Assembly (NCBI GenBank): GCA_009691315.1
Contig: SICT01000012.1
Coordinates: 1 to 19,426, forward strand
DNA: 19,426 bases
Direction: 5' to 3'
From: Candidatus Uhrbacteria bacterium
GTDB taxonomy: Bacteria > Patescibacteriota > Patescibacteriia > 2-12-FULL-60-25
Part shown: positions 6,566-12,974 of the stretch, piece by piece
Layout of the letters: every line of letters starts with the position of its first letter
Numbering within the stretch: the stretch's first letter is position 1
The notes under the pieces: generated by a model
The model's input: only the letters and a program-made list of their open reading frames with translations
Told to the model about the DNA's origin: nothing
Databases searched by the model: none
Translations under genes and position numbers: made by a program

Positions 6566-6977
6566 TGGTGGAAGTGAGGGGTATCGCACCCCTGTCCGAG
6601 CAAAATTTTTAGCAACCTCGTTCACAAGCATAGCATTCTCAGTCTTCAACTCACGTCGAAGGTGTCGTTCGCGTCGCATGGAGAATGCGAGAAGGCGCGA
6701 GCCAAGTTTCCGCCATGTCCTCGATCGTGGAAACAAGCGATCGGAGCAAGTCTCAATAGATGACAATCAGCATTCTTGCGTGAGACGCGCGAGAAGTGAT
6801 CGGTCCAACACGTTCGCGTTAAGCGAAGGATGGAGCAAAACTCGGCATGCGAAACGCATTCCGAATTTTTGACATGACGTTGGCAGTTGTCATGATGCTA
6901 GCCTGGATTGACGCGTTGACTAGCGAACTCGGCTTGCGATTGTCAAAAGATGTTGTCGTCGATGCTGATTCACTCCC
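6566..6977 (-). ncRNA. ssrA: Transfer-messenger RNA (tmRNA), about 412 nt
   Basis: tmRNA with SmpB rescues ribosomes stalled on broken messages and tags the unfinished protein. The ends form a tRNA-like acceptor: 5' GGGAGTG (6977-6971) pairs with CACTTCC (6576-6570), followed by discriminator A and encoded CCA (6569-6566). The 5' part carries the family-like GCATCGACGACAACAT and GCAAGCCGAG; the 3' part has the T-arm GGGG-TGCGATA-CCCC. A likely tag frame starts at GCC 6884 and stops at TAA 6821-6819, in the loop of TTCGC/GCGAA. It encodes 21 residues, starting ANVMSKIRNAF and ending SFAPSFA, unlike the usual ALAA-type end. The 5' end abuts the smpB stop codon and the 3' end is 8 nt from infC, so it must be cut from a polycistronic transcript or started inside smpB. 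Identity is strong; the tag frame is less sure. Confidence 0.92.
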
Positions 6978-7421
6978 TTACTCGTCTTCATTTCGACGAA
7001 TGCGTCGCATGACCTCTCTGGTCTTAATGGCTTCGCGTTTGTCGTGGGCTTTTTTCCCGCGAGCGAGCGCAAAGGAGAGCTTGATGCGTCGGCCGAGAGG
7101 ATACAATGATAAGGGCACGAGTGTCAAGCCTTTTTGCTCGGTTTTTCCAAGCAACGCCCGCAATTCTTTCTTATGCAAAAGCACTTTACGCTCTCCATCT
7201 GGATCATGCCCCTCTTGCCTTCCATCCTTACTATACGGAGAGATGTGTGCGCCGGTTAGCCACAGCGCACCTTTCCATAGACGTAGATACGCTCCGGCCA
7301 ATCTTGCTCCACCCTCGCGAATGCTTTTGACTTCCGAACCAGACAACACTAAACCCCCTTCCCAGGTTTCGAGGATTTCATAATCGTGTCGCGCTTTCCG
7401 ATTGTCAGTATAGGGTTTCAT
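6978..7421 (-). CDS. smpB: SsrA-binding protein SmpB
   Basis: SmpB binds the tRNA-like part of tmRNA and places it in the A site of stalled ribosomes. About 147 residues with the family signatures NRKARHDYEILETWEGGLVL, SGSEVKSIREG, AHISPYS, LLHKKEL and GLTLVPLSLY, then a basic C-terminal tail (KTREVMRRIRRNEDE) that enters the mRNA channel. ATG 7421 is preferred because the protein then begins MKPYTDNRKARHDY like its relatives; an in-frame TTG at 7445 would add eight residues. Its partner RNA follows with no gap: TAA occupies 6980-6978 and tmRNA starts at 6977. It is the first gene of the minus-strand block, divergent from the permease gene at 7507. No clear SD. Confidence 0.95.
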   Translation of the reverse strand: MKPYTDNRKARHDYEILETWEGGLVLSGSEVKSIREGGARLAGAYLRLWKGALWLTGAHISPYSKDGRQEGHDPDGERKVLLHKKELRALLGKTEQKGLTLVPLSLYPLGRRIKLSFALARGKKAHDKREAIKTREVMRRIRRNEDE

Positions 7422-7506
7422 GGATTGCTGACCAGCATAACTCAACCTGACGTTTCTTCGCTAGATGTAATTTCCATCATTTATATGTTATCCTTATCTT
7501 CATCCT

Positions 7507-8592
7507 ATGTCTGCTCCTCGCCTCATCGCCATCTCTACCGGTACCATTCTCAAAACGATCGCCATTTTTATTGGTTTGGCCATGTTGTGGCTGATTCGCG
7601 ACATCCTTATTTATATTTTTAGTGCGATTCTTTTGGCAGGGGTGATTTATCCATTTGCTTCATGGGCGGCGGCGCATCGGATTCCCAAGGGACTGTCTGT
7701 CATTATTTTTTATATTTTTATTTTTGGCATGATCGGAGCGACCGTTTCCTTATTGATTCCGGCATTAGTTGATCAATCGAGGAATTTTGTTAGCTTGTCC
7801 GGAGCATCTAGCGGATGGGTGAGTGAGTTGCTTAATAGTCTCAAACAATTTTCTGAACAGCACGGACTGACTCAAAATTTGCCATCCAGTGTCGTTGGAT
7901 TTGAGACCCAGCTCCAGTCGGCCTTTGGCGGGTTATTTGGTTTAGTCACCGGTATCTTCGGCGGCATTGTCGGATTTTTCGTGGTTTTGATTCTGTCTTT
8001 TTATTTGGTCGTGGAAGATTCCGCGATTCGGAAACTATTTCATAATTTTGTTCCAGAGCGATATCAGGAATTTGCTGCTCAAGTGAGCTGGCAGATGATG
8101 AATAAACTGGGGGCCTGGTTTCGTGGCCAAGTGTTTCTTGGATTGATTATCGGTATCCTGTATTTTATCGGCTTCTCTATTATTGGTGTTCCGTATGCGC
8201 TTTTGCTTGCTGTCATCGGTGGGTTATTGGAGTTTATCCCATATGTCGGGCCTTTTATGGCTGCGGTTCCGGCCCTCTTGCTCGCCTTCCTCGCTTTTCC
8301 AGATTCGCCGGTTCGAGTTGTGGCGACACTCGTCCTTATGTTGATTATTCAACGGTTGGAGAATGACATTATCGTACCAAAAGTCATGCAAAAAGCCGTA
8401 GGTCTCAACCCCATCGTCAGTATTATTGCCTTTATGGTGGGAGCGCAATTATTTGGGGTCGTAGGTGCCATTTTCGCAATTCCTGTTGCCACGGCTATTT
8501 CCGTCGCTTTGACGGAAGTGATGCGTTTTCGTGAGCGGCGACCCTTGGCCCGCTCATTTAATAACGAGCGAGGTTCGCCACAGGCGACATGA
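7507..8592 (+). CDS. AI-2E family (PerM/TqsA-like) membrane permease
   Basis: A 361-residue polytopic inner-membrane protein of the AI-2 exporter superfamily, whose members export quorum signals, act as ion antiporters or have no known substrate. The layout fits: two or three N-terminal membrane segments (about 13-33, 36-52, 63-85), a hydrophilic helical middle (about 90-130), hydrophobic stretches near 140-165 and 205-260, and the conserved C-terminal region with GGLLEFIPYVGPFMAAVPA and NDIIVPKVMQKAVGLNPIV. First gene of a four-gene operon: its stop overlaps the next ATG by 4 nt. No SD is visible before the ATG. The substrate cannot be inferred; the neighbours suggest an envelope role. Confidence 0.88.
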   Translation: MSAPRLIAISTGTILKTIAIFIGLAMLWLIRDILIYIFSAILLAGVIYPFASWAAAHRIPKGLSVIIFYIFIFGMIGATVSLLIPALVDQSRNFVSLSGASSGWVSELLNSLKQFSEQHGLTQNLPSSVVGFETQLQSAFGGLFGLVTGIFGGIVGFFVVLILSFYLVVEDSAIRKLFHNFVPERYQEFAAQVSWQMMNKLGAWFRGQVFLGLIIGILYFIGFSIIGVPYALLLAVIGGLLEFIPYVGPFMAAVPALLLAFLAFPDSPVRVVATLVLMLIIQRLENDIIVPKVMQKAVGLNPIVSIIAFMVGAQLFGVVGAIFAIPVATAISVALTEVMRFRERRPLARSFNNERGSPQAT

Positions 8593-9353
8593 AGCTTTTT
8601 TTTCTTCGCATCCTTCCATGGATCGTGGGTGCTTTAGGCCTTTTTTTGTCTGCGTGGCAATGGGTGCATCCGCTCAGTTACCCGTGGCCTTTGATTATTT
8701 TTAGCTTGAGTTATTTGGTCTCCGCTGTGGCGCTCGTTTGGAAACAGTTGTCTTGGAAAGATGCATCAGACAAGCTTGTTCCCCCGTTCCTTGCCCTGAC
8801 GATTCTCTGTTTTGCTTTTTTGCTGGTGCAGAACGTTTATGAGAAATGGATCGTGACATTTCTTCTTGCCGGCATTTCTTTTTTCGCTCTTGAGCTCACG
8901 TTCCTTTTCACGCGTGCGCCGTCACGCTATCCGGTGAATGGATTGTCCCGTTTTAATATTGCCCTTATTCCATTGATGGCATTTTTTTTGGCCGCGACTC
9001 TTAATGGATTGGAAGTATTTCTGCGTCTTCCTTGGTGGATATTTGGATGCGCTTTTTTGGTGTTTGGCGCGTCTGCATTTTTTTTTACCGCGCATCCCAC
9101 GGCTAAATTCAAGCATCGTTCTCAGTGGACGTTTTTGGGAGTCCTCGTCGGTTTACAGACGGCTATCCTCGGTCTCGTCCTCCCGGTCAGTATGTTGGTG
9201 CATGGAGCTTTGGCCGCCTTTTTCTTTTTGTTTCCTCTACGTATTCGCCGTTACGCTTACCCTCCCGTACCTTCTTGGCGTACGGCCTGGAGCGAAGGAT
9301 TATTGGCAGTGATCTTTTTTATCGGTATTCTCATCACAACCCGTTGGGTTTAA
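8589..9353 (+). CDS. Polytopic membrane protein of unknown function
   Basis: 254 residues, almost entirely hydrophobic, with about eight or nine membrane segments (for example about 4-24, 30-50, 60-78, 84-105, 118-140, 143-163, 170-205 and 230-252) joined by short charged loops. No enzyme motif or family was recognised. The ATG overlaps the stop of the AI-2E-type permease gene (ATGA), so translation is coupled and the two may act together. The next gene starts 4 nt after its stop. Confidence 0.8.
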   Translation: MKLFFLRILPWIVGALGLFLSAWQWVHPLSYPWPLIIFSLSYLVSAVALVWKQLSWKDASDKLVPPFLALTILCFAFLLVQNVYEKWIVTFLLAGISFFALELTFLFTRAPSRYPVNGLSRFNIALIPLMAFFLAATLNGLEVFLRLPWWIFGCAFLVFGASAFFFTAHPTAKFKHRSQWTFLGVLVGLQTAILGLVLPVSMLVHGALAAFFFLFPLRIRRYAYPPVPSWRTAWSEGLLAVIFFIGILITTRWV

Positions 9354-9357
9354 TAAT

Positions 9358-10521
9358 ATGAAATTTTTTTCTTGGTATCGCGTTTTGGCCGGAGCCATTA
9401 TTCTTGGCACGGCTCTTTTAGGTGGAGCTTTTGCCGGTTGGATGACCTCACAAAATTTTTTCTCCATGCGTTGGAATGAGCTCGTGTCTTCTTTGCCAGA
9501 GCGCTTTCACTTTTTTGCCACAACCTCCACTCCCGCTCAATTGATTTCGGTTGAGCGTGAGCCCCTTGCTTCACTCTATCCTTCCAGTTTTGCCAGTCGA
9601 CGATTGTCGCCGCTTGCTCTTTTGGTCAGACGAAGTGGGGTCAAAATTTCTCTGGATCATCTGGTCACCGCCCTAGATCATCCGTTGGGTGGTGCGGTTG
9701 CATTAACCTCTGATGGTTGGTTGGTCACCGTCAACTCAGCCCTCGTTAATCTTCCGATGAATGATCTATTGGTCATTTGGAATCGACGAGCTTATCCCGT
9801 GATGCAAGCTATTCGCGATGCGGCCACCGGTGCTGTTTTTGTGAAAATTGACGCTAAAGATTTGCCCGCGGCAGAATTTGTGTCTGCTCAAGATGTGGCC
9901 GCCGGTGCCGCCGTATGGTTCGAGTCATCGCCAAAAGAGTTTTACCCATCGCTTGTTGTGAGCGTACAGGATCGATCTTCGGTAGAGGTCATGGTCAGTG
10001 AGCATGTGGCTCGTCGATTCTTGTTGAGTGGGACGGAAGCACATATTCCCGGGAGTGCGGTTTGGGATGGTCGTGGGCGCTTGGTTGGTTTGGTCGATGC
10101 GAAAGCCGTGAACGGCTGGCAAGTTCTGCCAGCCAGTACGCTCGAAAAAGCGTTTGCTTCGCTTTTGGCTCAGCGCGAAATTCGTCACGCCTTTTTAGGC
10201 GTACGGGTTCTTGACCTGTCTGATGTGGCGCTTGAAGCCAAAGCAACCTCAAGCCTTCCACTTTCCGGAGCCTGGTTGCATGCGGATCGGTTAGGCATGC
10301 CGGTGATTTTGCCGACGAGTCCTGCGGCAAAATTTTTACGCGAAGGTGACGTGATTTCTGCCGTGGAACGTGATATCCTAGATGGGACAGCAGATCTCGG
10401 TGAGCGTTTGCTCGAGTATCCCCCGGGTGCAGAAATTACGCTTCATGGTCTGCGTCAGGGAAAAGATTTTCAAGTCACATTAAAACTCGGTAGTCTTATC
10501 ACAAGTGAAAAATTAAAATAA
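9358..10521 (+). CDS. HtrA-like trypsin-fold/PDZ protein, catalytically degenerate
   Basis: 387 residues: one N-terminal membrane anchor (about 9-28), a trypsin-like S1C domain (about 65-275) and a PDZ domain (about 280-380, with LPTSPAAKFLREGDVISAV). The order is that of DegP/DegS/HtrA envelope proteases. The hallmarks can be aligned, but the catalytic residues are gone: TSDGWLVTVNSALV (about 117-130) has Ser where the HtrA His sits; GAVFVKI (158-164) lacks the Asp of DLAVLKI; and the GNSGGPL site reads HIPGSAVWD (229-237), with Pro at the Ser position. It is therefore probably a pseudoprotease that binds peptides or proteins outside the membrane. It lies 4 nt after the membrane protein gene and 5 nt before the Wzz-like gene. 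No SD. Confidence 0.82.
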   Translation: MKFFSWYRVLAGAIILGTALLGGAFAGWMTSQNFFSMRWNELVSSLPERFHFFATTSTPAQLISVEREPLASLYPSSFASRRLSPLALLVRRSGVKISLDHLVTALDHPLGGAVALTSDGWLVTVNSALVNLPMNDLLVIWNRRAYPVMQAIRDAATGAVFVKIDAKDLPAAEFVSAQDVAAGAAVWFESSPKEFYPSLVVSVQDRSSVEVMVSEHVARRFLLSGTEAHIPGSAVWDGRGRLVGLVDAKAVNGWQVLPASTLEKAFASLLAQREIRHAFLGVRVLDLSDVALEAKATSSLPLSGAWLHADRLGMPVILPTSPAAKFLREGDVISAVERDILDGTADLGERLLEYPPGAEITLHGLRQGKDFQVTLKLGSLITSEKLK

Positions 10522-10526
10522 TTTTT

Positions 10527-11141
10527 ATGACACACACTTTTTGGTCCTTTGCCGGTCGTATGTGGCGCAGCTTATGCGTCACCGCTCTCTTGGGCGGATG
10601 TCTCGCTCTCTTATTTTCTCTGACGATTCCGCTTCAGTACTCTTCAAGCATACGCGTATTCATTTCGCAGTTGAATGCCAATGGTCTTGATCCCTACACG
10701 GCCCTTAAATCCACAGAACGCATCGCCACAAGTTTGTCTGAACTTGTTTACACCACTATTTTTTATCAGGATGTGATTACCCAGTCGCAGGGATTTGATG
10801 CAAATTATTTTCCGGCCGATGAATATGCGAAACGCAAATTATGGAAAGAATCTATTGTGACCTCGGTCACACCCGGCACCGGCATCATGACCGTCACGGC
10901 CTTTCATCCAAATCGTGGTCAGGCGCGAATCATGGTGGATGCGGCGGCGAAAGAACTGGCTCTTCAAGCGCCAAATTATTTTGGCGCAAATGTCCGCATC
11001 CAAGTGATTGATAGCCCGCTTAACTCCCGTTGGTTTGCTCGGCCTAATTTGCTTATGAATGGCTTGTTTGGGGCTTTGATTGGTCTTTTATTTGGCTTGA
11101 TTTGGGTGGTTTTGCATATGCCAGAGCGGCGGGGAGATTAG
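10527..11141 (+). CDS. Wzz-like chain-length determinant / polysaccharide co-polymerase
   Basis: 204 residues with two membrane segments, about 15-33 and 178-198, flanking an extracytoplasmic domain. This is the topology of the Wzz family and of the membrane part of tyrosine-kinase polysaccharide regulators (CapA/YveK type). Supporting features are IPLQYSSSIRVFISQ after the first segment and VIDSPLNSRWFARPNLLMNGLFGALIGLLFGL into the second, where Wzz proteins have the Pro-rich stretch followed by a Gly-rich helix. No kinase domain follows the second segment. The likely role is control of export or length of a cell-surface polymer, consistent with the preceding envelope genes. It is the last gene of the operon and a terminator follows. 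No SD. Confidence 0.75.
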   Translation: MTHTFWSFAGRMWRSLCVTALLGGCLALLFSLTIPLQYSSSIRVFISQLNANGLDPYTALKSTERIATSLSELVYTTIFYQDVITQSQGFDANYFPADEYAKRKLWKESIVTSVTPGTGIMTVTAFHPNRGQARIMVDAAAKELALQAPNYFGANVRIQVIDSPLNSRWFARPNLLMNGLFGALIGLLFGLIWVVLHMPERRGD

Positions 11142-11163
11142 GGCCTAGATTCGAAAAATGCCA

Positions 11164-11190
11164 AAATTCCGCTTAATGAGCGGGATTTTT
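11164..11190 (+). terminator. Rho-independent terminator of the envelope operon
   Basis: A 10-bp stem (11164-11173 with 11179-11188, one G-U pair, 5-nt loop) is followed by T-rich sequence. It separates the four-gene operon from the GC-rich units. Confidence 0.85.
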
Positions 11191-11198
11191 GGTTTAAA

Positions 11199-11245
11199 AT
11201 GTAACGGGCACAGGTCTTGACATCTATCCTTATTTATGATACATT
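11199..11245 (+). promoter_or_regulatory. Promoter of the second GC-rich unit, with upstream box
   Basis: TTGACA (11217-11222) and TACATT (11240-11245) are 17 nt apart. ATGTAACGG at 11199-11207 repeats the box found upstream of the promoter at 341, at almost the same distance. Confidence 0.7.
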
Positions 11246-11284
11246 CTCCTGTTCATTACACAATCTTTGTGATTAGGTGTCGAT

Positions 11285-11383
11285 GGGTTTTGAAGCCGTT
11301 CCAGCTAGATTTGGGGAGTTCCTCCTCTTTCCAAATCCAACTGATGGGACGGCTTTAAATCCTATCCGCAGAATGGTTTGCGG
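11285..11383 (+). promoter_or_regulatory. Structured 5' leader with long two-part hairpin
   Basis: An outer stem pairs 11285-11302 with 11346-11362 (about 16 pairs, two wobbles, one mismatch). Nested in it is an 11-bp stem, 11308-11318 with 11327-11337. A 5-bp hairpin follows, 11366-11370 with 11379-11383. The leader runs on for about 110 nt with smaller hairpins to the ATG at 11496. Its core, AGCCGTTCC paired with GGGACGGCT, recurs almost unchanged in the leader at 12788. Confidence 0.6.
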
Positions 11384-11495
11384 GGAGGAATGTACATTGA
11401 CGTTAATTAATAGAAGACGTCAGAAAACCACCACGCCGCCGAGCATCTGCTTGGCTCACAACCCGAGCCGATCTCGGCGAGGAAATGGAGGTCCC

Positions 11496-12692
11496 ATGCG
11501 TCACTTCAGGTTCATGTTCATGTTCATGTTTGTGTTCGTTGTTTCGTCGGTCGCCTGGGCCCAGATGAAGGTCGACCAGGTGGAAGCGCCGCCGGCTCAG
11601 CCGGTCGCTCCGCCGCCCGTCCGTCTCGTGCCCGTCCCCGACACACCGCCGCGGGTTATGCCGCCGGCAGTTGCGGCTCCGAAGAAGTGCTTCGGTCCCG
11701 TGCCTTGCCCTGTGGATGTGGATGTGGAGGCGAAGGTGATCGTGCGTGTGGATGATCGCAAGCGCCCCCCCGGGCCCCGATCATCGGAGTGCCCCAAGGA
11801 CTGCCTGGTGCGGATTGCAAAGCTCGAAGGAGAAGTTGCGGCCACAACTCAGCGCCTCAATGGCTCTGAGCTGAACGCGACCGTTCGGGTCGAAATGGAG
11901 CGAAGGATCGATGATCTCAAGAAGGAGATCGCCGAGATCCGCAAGCACTTCTTTTTGCTTGTGGACATCGTGTGTCAACCCATCGAGTCCAATCCTCTCG
12001 CGGGGATCGAGGAGCGGTGTGCTCAGGCCGAGAAGTCGAAGTTCGGCGGCATCGTCGGAAGGCTCGCCGAGCTTGAGAAGAAGTCGAAGGATGTCTACGG
12101 CAGGCTCGCCCTTCTCGAGCAGGGTCTCAAGGAGGTGAAGGATGATCTCGAGAAGATGAAGCACATAGTCGGACTCCCTGCCCCGGGACAGGTCTCCTAC
12201 ACCTCCCCGATCCATGTGGAGCTCTGGATTCCGCTCCGGCTCCATCTCAATGACGCGCCCCACTTCGAGGTCGGCTTCATGGTCGGGTTCAACGTCCGTC
12301 TCACGAGAGACGAGACGCTCGAGCTCACGCTCGAGGGTGGTGTGGGACTGGATCCGATCGATTTGAAGCTCATCCCGCAAGTCGGGATGGGGCTCAGGCT
12401 GAACCTCGCCCGCGCCAAGCTTCCCTGGCTCAGCATCACACTCGCGGAGGTCGCGCGACTCGGATTCCATCCCGGGTTCTCGTCGACCGAGCAGCACACG
12501 ATCGACCACTGGGCGCTCATGACGAGGCTCGGAGTCGAGTTCCGGATCTCGCGACACTTCTGGATGGGCCTCTCGTATGCCGCTGGCTACGAGGAGGAGC
12601 TCCGGAGGATCGCCCCCGGAAGCCAGACGTTCTACAAGGCGTCCGGTCCGGCGCACCTGTTCCAGGTGACGCCGTTCAAGGTTCGGTTTTAG
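11496..12692 (+). CDS. GC-rich secreted protein: Pro-rich linker, coiled coil, beta-rich C-terminus
   Basis: 398 residues from ATG 11496. This start is chosen because GGAGG lies 4 nt upstream and a signal peptide begins there, with a very hydrophobic core made partly of Phe-Met repeats and a likely cut after AWA (about residue 22). An upstream in-frame GTG at 11277 would translate the structured leader and looks spurious. The mature protein has a Pro-rich segment (about 26-65), a charged helical region likely to form coiled coils (about 105-225, rich in Leu/Glu/Lys heptads) and a C-terminal 168-residue region of alternating polar and hydrophobic strands rich in Gly and aromatics, ending in Phe. 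That end resembles an outer-membrane beta-barrel, which is odd in a lineage thought to lack an outer membrane. No family recognised; function unknown. Confidence 0.75.
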   Translation: MRHFRFMFMFMFVFVVSSVAWAQMKVDQVEAPPAQPVAPPPVRLVPVPDTPPRVMPPAVAAPKKCFGPVPCPVDVDVEAKVIVRVDDRKRPPGPRSSECPKDCLVRIAKLEGEVAATTQRLNGSELNATVRVEMERRIDDLKKEIAEIRKHFFLLVDIVCQPIESNPLAGIEERCAQAEKSKFGGIVGRLAELEKKSKDVYGRLALLEQGLKEVKDDLEKMKHIVGLPAPGQVSYTSPIHVELWIPLRLHLNDAPHFEVGFMVGFNVRLTRDETLELTLEGGVGLDPIDLKLIPQVGMGLRLNLARAKLPWLSITLAEVARLGFHPGFSSTEQHTIDHWALMTRLGVEFRISRHFWMGLSYAAGYEEELRRIAPGSQTFYKASGPAHLFQVTPFKVRF

Positions 12693-12708
12693 TAGCATCT
12701 TCCCCTTA

Positions 12709-12748
12709 GCGAATGCTTCGGCCATAGCCTTAGCATTCGCACTTTTTC
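12709..12748 (+). terminator. Rho-independent terminator of the second GC-rich unit
   Basis: A perfect 9-bp stem, GCGAATGCT (12709-12717) with AGCATTCGC (12732-12740), is followed by ACTTTTT. It lies 16 nt after the stop codon. Confidence 0.85.
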
Positions 12749-12753
12749 CCGAG

Positions 12754-12783
12754 TTGACCTTTCAATCATGAAAGATCCATTCA
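12754..12783 (+). promoter_or_regulatory. Candidate promoter of the third GC-rich unit
   Basis: TTGACC (12754-12759) and CATTCA (12778-12783) are 18 nt apart, directly after the preceding terminator. The -10 match is poor and the ATGTAACGG box of the other two units is missing, so this is tentative. Confidence 0.4.
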
Positions 12784-12787
12784 GGAA

Positions 12788-12934
12788 AGTCGTTCCGCAG
12801 TATTGCGGGACGGCTGAGTCGTAACTTCAAAATACGAGTCAGTAACAAGTAGTCAATCCAGCTCGAGCGTTCGGGATGTGTCCCGGCCGTTAGAAATGAG
12901 CTGTTTGCCTTCGTGCCCTGTATTTCCGGGCGTG
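12788..12934 (+). promoter_or_regulatory. Structured 5' leader of the third GC-rich unit
   Basis: A 12-bp hairpin with two wobbles and a 4-nt loop pairs 12788-12799 with 12804-12815. Next come a 10-position stem with one mismatch (12814-12823 with 12833-12842), a 5-bp hairpin (12872-12876 with 12881-12885) and a 7-bp hairpin (12912-12918 with 12928-12934). The first stem shares AGYCGTTCC/GGGACGGCT with the leader at 11294-11354. Confidence 0.55.
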
Positions 12935-12974
12935 CGAGGAGCGCGTCACGGACCACCCTCATAAGGAGGACTCC

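Noticed and set aside
6577..6600. T-arm-like sequence as a separate tRNA gene
   Set aside because: There is no anticodon arm or D-arm at tRNA distance. The matching acceptor strand lies about 400 nt away, as in tmRNA.
6847..7383. Plus-strand open frame of 178 codons
   Set aside because: It is antisense to tmRNA and smpB, both of which are well supported.
11277..11495. N-terminal extension of the secreted protein from GTG 11277
   Set aside because: It would translate the structured leader and bury the signal peptide; the SD and signal peptide support ATG 11496.
11781..12725. Long minus-strand open frame (314 codons)
   Set aside because: It is antisense to the secreted protein gene, runs through its terminator and has a low-complexity Arg/Glu/Leu composition with no recognisable motif.
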